Source: Clostridiales bacterium UBA2658
Lineage (GTDB): Bacteria; Bacillota; Clostridia; Oscillospirales; Oscillospiraceae
Assembly (NCBI GenBank): GCA_002359425.1
Contig: DEMY01000069.1
Location: 28,921 to 50,389 of the forward strand
Direction: 5' to 3'
DNA: 21,469 nucleotides
Positions 13,749 through 21,332 of this stretch are shown here, piece after piece. The translations under genes and the position numbers were made by a program. The notes beneath the pieces are model-generated. The model was not told the origin of the DNA. It worked only from the letters and a program-made list of their open reading frames with translations, and ran no database searches. Position 1 is the stretch's first letter, and every line of letters starts with the position of its first letter.

Positions 13749-14795
13749 TTATGCAGCAAGTGCGAGCCGCCACAAAAGTGTCGCAGTCTGCGCGCGGGTC
13801 AGCACGCCCTGCGGGAGAAGCCTGTTGTCGCTGCCCTGCAAAATGCCGGCGCTTACGGCCCAACTCATGCCCTCCAGCGCATAGGTAGAAATGCTGTCGT
13901 AGTCGGCATACTCGCTGAGGTGCTTACCGCTCTGATCCGTACTGTGCTTTTTATAAAGCTCGAAGTGGTAGAGAAGCGTCGCAGCTTGCTCTCGCGTGAC
14001 TATCTCGTCCGGCGCGAAGCGCTCGGTCGAAACGCCGCTGGTGATATTGTTCTGCCGCGCCCAATAGGCGGCATCCGCATACCAAGCGCTACTCGCAACG
14101 TCGGCATAGGGGATTCCCGCAGCCTTGGCGTCCAGCTTCGGGCTGCCGTCCAGCCGGTAAAGGATCGAGACGAGCATAGCGCGCGTCATCAAATTGTCCG
14201 GGCCGAATTTTGTCCCGTCGCCCTTCATAAGGCCCTTGGAACCGACGTACTGCACGGCGTCCGCATACCATGCGCCGACGGGAACGTCTGTGAAGGAGGC
14301 GACGCTGTCTACGATGGGCGCGGTCTCCTTCGTGTAGTCGTCGGTGTAAAAGAAGACAATGTCGTCTCCCAGAGAAAGCTTATAGTCGCGAATACCGACG
14401 GTGGGCGAACCGCCGTTTATAAGGTACATCCAGCCGGAATTTTTGCCGTTGCTTTCGGAAGAGAGCGTCAGCGCGTCGCGCGTGAGCGAATAGATGTAGC
14501 TCGGACTCTTTTCCTTAAAAGTGATGCTGCTGGCGGCCAGCGCCTTTTCAAAGGCGTCGAACGCGCTGGCCCCGGCAGAAACGTTGACGTTTTCCTTCTC
14601 GATCCACATGCGGCCGCTGCCCTTGTCGTTTGAATAGACATGGCAAGCACCGCCCTCGCCGTGCGCTGTGTCGCCGACGAGTGTGAACGTGACTGTGAAC
14701 GTATTGCCGCGTTCCGCCGCAGATGCACGCGCGGGCAAAATGCATAGCAAAAGCGCAAGGCAGAGCAGAACGGCGGTCCAATTTCTCTTTTTCAT
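13749..14795 (-). CDS. Secreted S-layer-homology protein with DUF4430 domain
   Basis: A 348-residue exported protein attached to the cell wall. Residues 1-27 form a signal peptide (KKR, then WTAVLLCLALLLCILPARAS, cut near ASA-AE). Residues ~33-155 resemble DUF4430, a fold related to the transcobalamin C-terminal domain, with the key SGWMYLINGGSPTVGIRDYK stretch and GDDIVFFY. Three SLH domains follow at about 168-220 (FTDVPVGAWYADAV), 229-283 (YADVASSAWYADAA) and 294-346; the third is divergent (YADYDSISTYALEGMSWAV). SLH repeats bind pyruvylated secondary wall polymer. ATG 14795 has AAAGGAGTG upstream; the longer frame from 14870 would hide the signal peptide. The ligand of the DUF4430 domain is not known. 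Divergent from the Bce-type regulator operon. Confidence 0.88.
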   Translation of the reverse strand: MKKRNWTAVLLCLALLLCILPARASAAERGNTFTVTFTLVGDTAHGEGGACHVYSNDKGSGRMWIEKENVNVSAGASAFDAFEKALAASSITFKEKSPSYIYSLTRDALTLSSESNGKNSGWMYLINGGSPTVGIRDYKLSLGDDIVFFYTDDYTKETAPIVDSVASFTDVPVGAWYADAVQYVGSKGLMKGDGTKFGPDNLMTRAMLVSILYRLDGSPKLDAKAAGIPYADVASSAWYADAAYWARQNNITSGVSTERFAPDEIVTREQAATLLYHFELYKKHSTDQSGKHLSEYADYDSISTYALEGMSWAVSAGILQGSDNRLLPQGVLTRAQTATLLWRLALAA

Positions 14796-14823
14796 GGGCA
14801 CACACTCCTTTGGTAATGTGTCA

Positions 14824-14852
14824 ATCATAGCACAGCTTTCCGTGCCCCGCAA
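14824..14852 (-). promoter_or_regulatory. Promoter of the SLH protein gene
   Basis: On the minus strand, TTGCGG (14847-14852), 17 bases and TATGAT (14824-14829). The start near 14817 gives a short ~22-base leader containing AAAGGAGTG. Confidence 0.7.
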
Positions 14853-14883
14853 GAGCGAAGGGCGGCGCAAAGGCGCGATTTAC

Positions 14884-14899
14884 GTTACGGTTTTGTTAC
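14884..14899. promoter_or_regulatory. 11-bp-period direct repeat, possible response-regulator box
   Basis: GTTAC occurs at 14884-14888 and 14895-14899 (GTAAC on the minus strand), exactly 11 bp apart, as expected for an OmpR-type dimer site. It lies 31 bases from the -35 of the SLH gene and 29 bases from the -35 of the regulator operon, so one site could act on both promoters. The half-site resembles the GTAAG half-site upstream of the ABC genes at 16816-16837. Confidence 0.4.
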
Positions 14900-14928
14900 A
14901 AAGCGCCCGCGCCCGAAAAAAGCCGCAC

Positions 14929-14957
14929 TTGCGGCATGGAAGGAGAGGCATTATAAT
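14929..14957 (+). promoter_or_regulatory. Promoter of the response regulator operon
   Basis: TTGCGG (14929-14934), 17 bases and a perfect TATAAT (14952-14957). It shares its -35 with the divergent SLH promoter. Initiation would be near 14964. Confidence 0.7.
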
Positions 14958-14963
14958 GTATGT

Positions 14964-15100
14964 ACTTTGTTGAGCGGACGGCTTCGCCGTTACTTCAATC
15001 GCTGTCTCAATAAGCGTAAAATTTCCTATAAAATTTTTAAAATTTCATTATGCAGACAGCTTGTTATCATGCGGAAAGCGAAATGCAGGGAGGCGACCTT
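14964..15100 (+). other. Long 5' leader of the response regulator gene
   Basis: The ~137-base leader has a small ACGGC-TTC-GCCGT hairpin near 14979-14991 and then an AT-rich stretch (AAAATTTCCTATAAAATTTT at 15018-15037). No known riboswitch was recognised. The GGAGG ribosome site at 15089-15093 ends it. Confidence 0.4.
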
Positions 15101-15766
15101 ATGGCTTCGATCTTTATCGTCGAGGACGACATACAGCTCCGAACAGAGCTTATAAAGCTCTTGGAGAAATACGGCTATGTATGCGAAAGCTCGGACGATT
15201 TCGCGCACATGCCGGACAGCATCCTGAAAGCGGCCCCACAGCTTGTGCTGCTGGACCTCAATTTGCCTGTTTACGACGGCTTTTACATCTGCCGCGAGCT
15301 TAGAAAAAAAAGTGCCGTGCCGGTGATCGTCGTAACGAGCCGGGACGGGGACATGGACGAGCTTATGAGCATGAACCTCGGCGCGGACGATTTTATCGCA
15401 AAGCCCTACAACCCGCAGATATTGCTTGCGCGCATCGCCGCCGTTTTAAAGCGCGCCTATCCCGAGGAAGCCCCGAGCATCGTTTCCTACAAAGGTCTGG
15501 AGCTTGACCTTGCGAAAAGCATGGCGCGCGGGCCACTGGGCGAAACAGAGCTTACCAAAAACGAGCTGCGCATTTTGACAACGCTGCTGGCAAGCCGGGG
15601 CCAGGTCGTCGCGCGGGACGAAATTATGAACGCACTCTGGCAGTCCGACGAGTTCGTGGACGACAACACGCTCACGGTAAACATTAACCGCCTGCGCCGC
15701 AAGCTCGACGCGGTGGGCGCTGCGGACTACCTTGCAACAAAGCGGGGACAGGGGTATCTGATATGA
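15101..15766 (+). CDS. OmpR-family response regulator (BceR-type)
   Basis: A 221-residue DNA-binding regulator. The receiver domain has acidic D9-D10, phospho-acceptor D52 (LVLLDLNLPVYDG), T79 and K101 (FIAKPYNP). The C-terminal winged helix (from ~130) has LTKNELRILTTLLASRGQVV and the recognition segment DDNTLTVNINRLRRKLD. It pairs with the histidine kinase directly downstream (ATGA overlap) and precedes an ABC ATPase and FtsX-like permease, the gene order of Bce modules that sense peptide antibiotics such as bacitracin. I chose ATG 15101 because GGAGG lies 7 bases upstream; the frame from 15050 would add residues before the conserved receiver start. Confidence 0.92.
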   Translation: MASIFIVEDDIQLRTELIKLLEKYGYVCESSDDFAHMPDSILKAAPQLVLLDLNLPVYDGFYICRELRKKSAVPVIVVTSRDGDMDELMSMNLGADDFIAKPYNPQILLARIAAVLKRAYPEEAPSIVSYKGLELDLAKSMARGPLGETELTKNELRILTTLLASRGQVVARDEIMNALWQSDEFVDDNTLTVNINRLRRKLDAVGAADYLATKRGQGYLI

Positions 15767-16773
15767 GCTTTAGCGCCTTTCTGCGCGACCGTCTGCCGAC
15801 GGTCGTTTTGACGGCGCTCGCCGCCGCCTTCGCCTTTGCAATGCTGACAGCGCTCGGCGATGGAACTTACGCCGGCGGCTATCTCGCCGGCGCCATCGTT
15901 TTGGCGCAAACGCTCGCCCTCGCTATCGAATACGGGCAGCGCCGCCACTTTTACGGCGAGATCAAGCGGAGCATGGAAAAGCTCGATAAAAAGTATCTCA
16001 TTTCCGAGGTCATGCCCGCGCCGGGCTTTGCCGAGGGCCGCATACTGGCTGAAATCACGCGCGAGGCAGACAAATCCATGTGTGACGAGGTCGCCTTTCA
16101 CAAGCGGGCCTCGCGGGAGTACCGCGAATATATAGAGACTTGGGTACACGAAATAAAAACGCCCATCTCCTCCTCGCGCCTGACGCTCGAAAACGACGGC
16201 GGCGAGAGCGCAAAGGCCCTTTCCTGGGAACTGACCCGCATTGAAAACTACGTCGAACAGGCGCTCTACTACTCGCGCAGCGGCAGCGTTGAACGGGACT
16301 ACCGCATCCGCGAAACGACGCTGAGGGAGCTTGTTTCCTCCGCGCTCAAAAAAAACGCGGAGCTGCTCATTGAGGCCGGAGCCGTCATCCGCACGGACGG
16401 CTTAGACAAAACGGTCTACACGGATGCAAAGTGGACAGACTTCATGCTCGGACAGGTCCTCATGAACGCCGTTAAATACCGCTCCGGTCCGCTCGAAATT
16501 TCGATCAGGGGCGAAAACGCTGAAAACGCCGCAACGCTCACGATTTCCGACAACGGCCCCGGCGTTCCGGCCGCGGACGTCCCGCGCGTCTTTGACAAGG
16601 GCTTCACCGGCGAACAGGGACGGCGCGGGGCGAAGTCCACAGGTCTTGTCCTGTACCTCTGCAAAAAGCTCTGCGACAAAATGGGACTGGGGCTTAAATT
16701 CGCATCTGAACCGGGTCAGGGTGCGCGCGTCACCTTCGTTTTTCCCGCAAGCGAGGCGCTGCGCGCGGATTGA
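15763..16773 (+). CDS. Intramembrane-sensing histidine kinase (BceS-type)
   Basis: A 336-residue sensor kinase with two N-terminal TM helices (VVLTALAAAFAFAML and YLAGAIVLAQTLALAI) separated by only a few residues (GDGTYAGG). It therefore lacks an extracellular sensor, as in kinases that read the state of a partner ABC permease. The phospho-acceptor is H129 in ETWVHEIKTPI; the N-box (NAVKY), D-box (SDNGPGV) and GxKSTGLVLYLCKKLC lid complete the ATPase domain. It overlaps the regulator gene by 4 bases. Together with the following ATPase and permease it should form a flux-sensing complex. Confidence 0.92.
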   Translation: MSFSAFLRDRLPTVVLTALAAAFAFAMLTALGDGTYAGGYLAGAIVLAQTLALAIEYGQRRHFYGEIKRSMEKLDKKYLISEVMPAPGFAEGRILAEITREADKSMCDEVAFHKRASREYREYIETWVHEIKTPISSSRLTLENDGGESAKALSWELTRIENYVEQALYYSRSGSVERDYRIRETTLRELVSSALKKNAELLIEAGAVIRTDGLDKTVYTDAKWTDFMLGQVLMNAVKYRSGPLEISIRGENAENAATLTISDNGPGVPAADVPRVFDKGFTGEQGRRGAKSTGLVLYLCKKLCDKMGLGLKFASEPGQGARVTFVFPASEALRAD

Positions 16774-16815
16774 ATGTGTTGCTGTACTAGTTCAAATAAT
16801 ACAATGTTACAAAAT

Positions 16816-16870
16816 CGTAAGGGAAACGTAAGGCAAATCCATGGCAGAAACGGACGTTGTGCGGTAGACT
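16816..16870 (+). promoter_or_regulatory. Response-regulator tandem box and activated promoter of the ABC genes
   Basis: Two adjacent 11-mers, CGTAAGGGAAA (16816-16826) and CGTAAGGCAAA (16827-16837), differ at one base. They give two GTAAG half-sites exactly one helical turn apart, as OmpR-type regulators need. A -10-like TAGACT (16865-16870) is 17 bases from a very poor -35 (TGGCAG, 16842-16847), 4 bases past the box, consistent with a promoter that depends on activator. AAAGGAG (16886-16892) then precedes ATG 16901. Confidence 0.7.
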
Positions 16871-16900
16871 GGAACCATCAGAGCGAAAGGAGCATTTTAC

Positions 16901-17671
16901 ATGCAGCAGAACATTCTGTCCGTGGAACACGTTGAAAAATATTACGGCAACAAGGGGAACGTCACCAAAGCGGTTGACGACATCAGCTTCGAGGTAGAAA
17001 AGGGCGAGTTCGTCGCCATTATGGGCGCGTCCGGCTCCGGCAAGACAACGCTTTTAAACTGCATCTCCACCATCGACACCGTCACTGCCGGAACCATAAC
17101 AATCGGCGGCCGGGACATCACAACGCTCAAGCAAAGGGAGCTTTCATGCTTTCGCCGCGAGGAGCTTGGCTTCATCTTTCAGGACTTCAACCTTCTCGAC
17201 ACACTGACAGCGTTTGAAAACATTGCGCTCGCGCTCACGATCAGCGGCGTTCCAGCAAGCGAGGTCGGCCCGCGCGTGCATCTGGTCGCGCGGCAGCTTC
17301 TCATCGAGGACATTTTGAATAAGTATCCGTATCAGCTCTCCGGCGGGCAAAAGCAGCGCGTCGCCTCGGCCCGCGCCATCGTCACAAAGCCCGCGCTGGT
17401 GCTGGCGGACGAACCGACGGGCGCTCTGGACTCAAAGTCCGCCCGGATGCTTTTGGAGAGCTTTGAGACGCTCAACAAGGAGCTTTCCGCCACCATCCTC
17501 ATGGTCACGCACGACGCCTTCACGGCGAGCTACTGCAACCGCATCCTTTTCATAAAGGACGGCAAGCTCTTCAACGAGATCGATCGCGGCGACAGCTCCC
17601 GCAAGGAGCTTTTCTCGAAGATCATCGACGTCATTTCCCTGCTTGGAGGTGACAGCACCAATGTTCTCTAA
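16901..17671 (+). CDS. ABC transporter ATPase (BceA/MacB-type)
   Basis: A 256-residue nucleotide-binding subunit. Walker A GASGSGKT is at 42-49, the Q-loop at FIFQDFNLLD, signature LSGGQKQR at 146-153, Walker B VLADEPTGALD at 167-177 and the H-loop at MVTHD. The FNLLD and GGRDITTLK segments are typical of the Bce/LolD branch, which powers FtsX-like permeases that free lipid II-cycle targets from peptide antibiotics. It has its own regulated promoter with a tandem regulator box and overlaps the permease gene by 11 bases. Confidence 0.93.
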   Translation: MQQNILSVEHVEKYYGNKGNVTKAVDDISFEVEKGEFVAIMGASGSGKTTLLNCISTIDTVTAGTITIGGRDITTLKQRELSCFRREELGFIFQDFNLLDTLTAFENIALALTISGVPASEVGPRVHLVARQLLIEDILNKYPYQLSGGQKQRVASARAIVTKPALVLADEPTGALDSKSARMLLESFETLNKELSATILMVTHDAFTASYCNRILFIKDGKLFNEIDRGDSSRKELFSKIIDVISLLGGDSTNVL

Positions 17672-19706
17672 GCTTGCGTTTAAAAACGTCCGCCGGAGCA
17701 TGAAGGACTATACGATCTATTTTCTGACCCTCACCTTCGGCGTGTGCCTGTTTTATATGTTCAACTCCATCGACTCCCAGAAAGCCATGCTCAATATCAG
17801 TGCCGTTCAGAGTAAGTCGATGGAAATGCTGACCCAGTCCATCGGTTATGTTTCCATTTTTATTTCGGTCATTTTGGGCTTTTTAATTGTGTACGCCAAC
17901 CGGTTTTTAATCCGGCGGCGCAAAAAGGAACTCGGCATTTACATGACGCTTGGTATGGAAAAGGGCAAAATTTCGCGTATTGTCGTTCTTGAAACCTTTT
18001 TTATCGGCGTGTTTGCCCTTGCCGTGGGTCTGATTGTCGGTATTTTTGCTTCGCAGTGGCTCAGCGTCGTTACAGCCAAAATGTTTGAAGTCAGCATGAA
18101 GGCGTTTCAGTTTACCTTTTCTTTCAATGCGTTTTATAAAACGTTGCTTTATTTTGGCATTATCTTTTTGATCGTTATGATTTTCAATACCATTTCCATT
18201 TCCAAACTAAAACTGATTGATTTGCTGACAGACGGCAAAAAGAACGAAAACCTGAAAATTAAAAGGCTGTGGATTTCCGTCGTTCTGTTCCTTGTTTCCG
18301 TCGCCTGCCTTGGCGCGGCCTATTATTTCATTAATAAAAACGGTATGCTGGAAGTAAACGAAATGTTTACCGCGTCCATTGTATTGGGCTGCATTGGCAC
18401 GCTGCTGTTCTTCCTGTCGCTTTCCGGATTTCTGCTGCGGGTTGTGCAGGCAAACAAACGCCTGTACTATAAAAATATGAATATGTTTATTCTGCGGCAG
18501 ATCAACAGCAAGATCAATACGACCTTTGTTTCCATGTCGGTCATCTGCATCATGCTGCTGGTCACCATCGGAACCCTGTCGACCGGCATGGGGCTGGCGG
18601 ATGTTTTAACAAAGGGTGTGAAGGAATCCACGCCGTATGACATTACTTTTTCCTATTATGGAAGCCAGAAGGGTGACGCAAAAACACAAATAAAAGATAT
18701 TGCAAAAATAATGGCGGACGACAAAATAGGCCTCAGCCGTTATGCGAGGGAATACGCGCAATTAAATTATTATTCTTCCGACCTGAAGTACGGTGATTTT
18801 CACTTTGATGATTCGCTGCTTCGGCAGTATTTTGGCGACGACCAGATCAAGGCGGTCAACAAGTTTCCAATGCCGATTATTTCGCTGACCGACTATAACC
18901 GGGCCGCGAAAATGCAGGGTAAACCGGAGATTTCTCTCAAAGCGAATGAATTTGCCGTAAACTGCACGCTCTACCAGTTTCAGCCCGCCATCGAGTCCTT
19001 TCTGAAAAACAGCGGCAAAATCGTTCTGAATGGGAAGCAGCTTACCAGTGCGGGGAAAACTGCCTATAGGACGGCCCTGCAGACGTCCATGTCGCAGTCA
19101 GATTCCGGCACCTTGATTGTGCCGGACGCGATGATAAGCGGCCTTACGTTTGAAAACGGAGTCCTCAACATGAACTACAGGGTTGGCGTGAACGAGCAGG
19201 AGTTTCTGCGGCAGTTGGAAACAGTATACAGTGAAGATGCCGTGAAAAGCGGAAAGATTGTCCGGCCCTATGATATGGAACTTTCCAGAACACTCATTTT
19301 TGAACAGGGTGCCGGATTAAAAACGGTGATATCCTATCTCGCCATTTATATCGGGCTGGTCTTTCTGATTACAAGCGCCGCGGTACTTGCCCTGCAGCAG
19401 CTTTCCGAGGCTTCAGACAACGCGGAGCGCTACGGGCTGCTGCAAAAGCTGGGCGCGGAGGAGAGCATGGTCAACCGCGCGCTGTTCAGCCAAATCGCCA
19501 TTTATTTCTTCATTCCCCTTTCGCTGGCTATCGTCCATTCCTATGTGGGAATCAGGGTGGCGAACAATGTGGTGCAGATGCTGGGGCATCTGGATATCAT
19601 GGGGAATACCTTATTTACCGCCATGATTTTCCTTGTGATTTACGGAGGATATTTTCTCGCAACCTATTTTGGCAGCAGGAGCATGATTCATCAGAGGCAG
19701 AACTGA
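17661..19706 (+). CDS. FtsX-like ABC permease (BceB-type)
   Basis: A 681-residue membrane subunit with about ten TM helices: one at ~16-36, a group of three at ~60-170, a group through ~195-290, and a last group of three at the C-terminus (VISYLAIYIGLVFLITSAAV and following). The FtsX domain is recognisable in RRRKKELGIYMTLGMEKGKI and again in DNAERYGLLQKLGAEESMVN. A large extracellular segment of roughly 210 residues lies between helices 7 and 8, the peptide-recognition domain of Bce permeases. ATG 17661 with GGAGGTGA 8 bases upstream is preferred over a TTG at 17643. Codon use becomes clearly AT-richer in the body of the gene than in the genes upstream. Confidence 0.92.
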   Translation: MFSKLAFKNVRRSMKDYTIYFLTLTFGVCLFYMFNSIDSQKAMLNISAVQSKSMEMLTQSIGYVSIFISVILGFLIVYANRFLIRRRKKELGIYMTLGMEKGKISRIVVLETFFIGVFALAVGLIVGIFASQWLSVVTAKMFEVSMKAFQFTFSFNAFYKTLLYFGIIFLIVMIFNTISISKLKLIDLLTDGKKNENLKIKRLWISVVLFLVSVACLGAAYYFINKNGMLEVNEMFTASIVLGCIGTLLFFLSLSGFLLRVVQANKRLYYKNMNMFILRQINSKINTTFVSMSVICIMLLVTIGTLSTGMGLADVLTKGVKESTPYDITFSYYGSQKGDAKTQIKDIAKIMADDKIGLSRYAREYAQLNYYSSDLKYGDFHFDDSLLRQYFGDDQIKAVNKFPMPIISLTDYNRAAKMQGKPEISLKANEFAVNCTLYQFQPAIESFLKNSGKIVLNGKQLTSAGKTAYRTALQTSMSQSDSGTLIVPDAMISGLTFENGVLNMNYRVGVNEQEFLRQLETVYSEDAVKSGKIVRPYDMELSRTLIFEQGAGLKTVISYLAIYIGLVFLITSAAVLALQQLSEASDNAERYGLLQKLGAEESMVNRALFSQIAIYFFIPLSLAIVHSYVGIRVANNVVQMLGHLDIMGNTLFTAMIFLVIYGGYFLATYFGSRSMIHQRQN

Positions 19707-19707
19707 T

Positions 19708-19776
19708 ATGGTAATTATTATATTCATAAAACTGTTGCTGATCTATTTCCTGTTCTGCTGGGAAAAATTTTTCTAA
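19708..19776 (+). CDS. Possible 22-residue hydrophobic microprotein
   Basis: ATG 19708 begins one base after the permease stop and runs to TAA 19774-19776. The product would start MVIIIFIKLLL, contain almost only Ile, Leu, Phe and Tyr, and end CWEKFF: one short TM helix. AGAGG lies 10 bases upstream. The terminator follows 11 bases later, so it would be the last member of the bce transcript. Nothing similar is known to me, and it could be chance. Confidence 0.3.
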   Translation: MVIIIFIKLLLIYFLFCWEKFF

Positions 19777-19787
19777 GCAGTGATTTC

Positions 19788-19830
19788 ACAGCCGCCCGCT
19801 ATAAACAGTGGGCGGCTGTTGCCTTTATCT
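19788..19830 (+). terminator. Terminator of the Bce-type operon
   Basis: A 12-bp stem (19788-19799 with 19808-19819, one G-T pair) with an 8-base loop is followed by TGCCTTTATCT. It ends the operon; its right arm touches the -35 of the next gene. Confidence 0.8.
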
Positions 19831-19847
19831 GTAAAAGAATATATAAT
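19819..19847 (+). promoter_or_regulatory. Promoter of the DNA repair gene
   Basis: TTGCCT (19819-19824), 17 bases and a perfect TATAAT (19842-19847). The start near 19854 rules out the ATGs at 19859/19862 as likely initiators and favours ATG 19880 with AGAGGT 7 bases before it. Confidence 0.65.
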
Positions 19848-19879
19848 GGGATTACCAAATGATGACAGAGGTAAAATGC

Positions 19880-20593
19880 ATGCAGAATAATTTTGTATAC
19901 ACCGGGTACCCTTCGCTCGCCGAATACCTGCAGTCGCTGGCCGACGAGCCTTACCGCAAAATGCAGAATAAAATTGTTCCCGGGGTGGAGGACATCCTTG
20001 GTGTGCGCGTGCCAAAGCTGCGGTCGCTGGCCGCACAGCTTGCGAAAGGCGACTGGCGCGCCTGCCTTGCCAATCTGCGGGATGCTTCCATGGAGGAAAT
20101 TATGCTGCGCGGGTTTATCATCGGTAAGGCAAAAGTGGAACAGGACGAGCTTTTTTCCCTCATTGCGGATTTTGTTCCGAAAATCAACAGCTGGGCGGTT
20201 TGCGACGGCTTCTGCTCTTCGGTGAAAGCGGCCGCGAAGGATAAGCAGAGATTGTTTGCGTTTTTGCAGCCGTACCTCCACAGCGGAAGGGAGTATGAGC
20301 TGCGCTTCGCCGTGATCATGCTGATGGATTATTTCATTACCGACGAATACATTGACACGGTTTTAAAGATTTACAGTCAGGTATGCCATGACGGCTATTA
20401 TGTAAAAATGGGCGTGGCGTGGGCGCTGTCCGTCTGCTTTGTAAAATATCCTGAGCAGACCATGGACTGCCTGAAAACAGGCGGTTTGGACGATTGGACT
20501 TACAACAAAACGCTGCAGAAAATCGTGGAATCCTTCCGTGTGGACGACGAAACCAAGGCGGTCGTCCGGGAGATGAAACGCAGGGTGAAATAG
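19880..20593 (+). CDS. DNA alkylation repair protein (AlkD-like HEAT repeats)
   Basis: A 237-residue all-helical protein of the AlkD glycosylase superfamily, which removes N3- and N7-alkylated purines without base flipping. Residues equivalent to those of Bacillus cereus AlkD are present: W105 and D109 (NSWAVCDG), R142 (EYELRFAV) and W181 (MGVAWAL), with near-identical spacing, so the catalytic Asp is kept. The opening, MQNNFVYTGYPSLAEYLQSL, and LRDASMEEIMLRGFIIG are typical of the clostridial branch. The stop is followed directly by the start of the metallopeptidase gene, so the two are co-transcribed. Confidence 0.88.
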   Translation: MQNNFVYTGYPSLAEYLQSLADEPYRKMQNKIVPGVEDILGVRVPKLRSLAAQLAKGDWRACLANLRDASMEEIMLRGFIIGKAKVEQDELFSLIADFVPKINSWAVCDGFCSSVKAAAKDKQRLFAFLQPYLHSGREYELRFAVIMLMDYFITDEYIDTVLKIYSQVCHDGYYVKMGVAWALSVCFVKYPEQTMDCLKTGGLDDWTYNKTLQKIVESFRVDDETKAVVREMKRRVK

Positions 20594-21259
20594 ATGGACT
20601 ATCGGTTGATACGTTCCCGCCGAAAAACGATTGCGATCTGCATCGGCCGTGACGGAGAAGTCGTTGTCCGGGCACCGCTGAAAGCTGACCGAAGAAGGAT
20701 TGACGCTTTTGTGCATGAAAAGCAGAGCTGGATTGAAGAAAAGTCCTCCCAAATGGCTGAAAACGCCGCCGCCCGCCGGGAATTCCGCGTCGCTCCGGGT
20801 TCAGCGCTTCCCCTTCTGGGAAGAGAATATCCGGTGTTGCCCGGCGAACGGGTTGCTTTTGACGGAAAAAGTTTTTTTCTTCCGAACGGGGACTTTGAGA
20901 CGCTGAAACCCAAAATCATCCGGCTTTATCAGTCCATCGCTTTAAAGGTGATTTCCGAAAGGATGAATGATTACGTTCGTCAGACTGGTCTTACCCCGTC
21001 GGGCATGCGCATCGGATCCGCAAATACCAGATGGGGCTCCTGCTCCGGTAAAAACCGCCTGAGCTTTTCATGGAAACTGGTTCTTGCGCCGCCGGAGCAG
21101 GTGGATTACGTTATCGTCCATGAGCTGGCCCATACACGGGAGCATAACCATTCGCCGCGCTTCTGGAAACTGGTCTCACAGGTTTTGCCGGACTATCAAC
21201 TGCGTCAGAAAAAATTGAAGGCGGTTGCGCGGGAGCTGCAGAAACAGGACTGGGATTGA
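20594..21259 (+). CDS. YgjP-like zinc metallopeptidase domain protein (DUF45)
   Basis: A 221-residue cytoplasmic protein. The C-terminal half holds the zinc site HELAH (176-180) with a likely third ligand H186 in HNHSPRFW, preceded by NTRWGSCSGKNRLSFSWKLV (144-163), the hallmark of YgjP/DUF45 proteins. The N-terminal ~80 residues (RSRRKTIAICIGRDGEVVVR) form the beta-strand region. In other bacteria this domain occurs alone or beside restriction and repair genes; its substrate is not established. ATG 20594 directly follows the stop of the AlkD-like gene, suggesting translational coupling. Confidence 0.88.
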   Translation: MDYRLIRSRRKTIAICIGRDGEVVVRAPLKADRRRIDAFVHEKQSWIEEKSSQMAENAAARREFRVAPGSALPLLGREYPVLPGERVAFDGKSFFLPNGDFETLKPKIIRLYQSIALKVISERMNDYVRQTGLTPSGMRIGSANTRWGSCSGKNRLSFSWKLVLAPPEQVDYVIVHELAHTREHNHSPRFWKLVSQVLPDYQLRQKKLKAVARELQKQDWD

Positions 21260-21305
21260 TCGAATGCCGGTATTTGGTATAAACTGTCCCGCAGAGGGAA
21301 CAGTT
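21256..21305 (+). promoter_or_regulatory. Weak promoter and leader inverted repeat of the aminopeptidase gene
   Basis: TTGATC (21256-21261), 16 bases and TATAAA (21278-21283). It overlaps an inverted repeat, AACTGTCCC (21282-21290) with GGGAACAGTT (21296-21305, one bulged A). The repeat could be an operator or a hairpin that ends the upstream transcript; it has no T tract. AGAGAGG at 21320-21326 is the ribosome site. Confidence 0.4.
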
Positions 21306-21332
21306 AACATTAAAAAGAAGAGAGGTTTCTAT

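Noticed and set aside
13731..14633. Plus-strand frame of 300 codons across the SLH gene
   Set aside because: Antisense to a protein with signal peptide and SLH motifs; no ribosome site and no recognisable domain.
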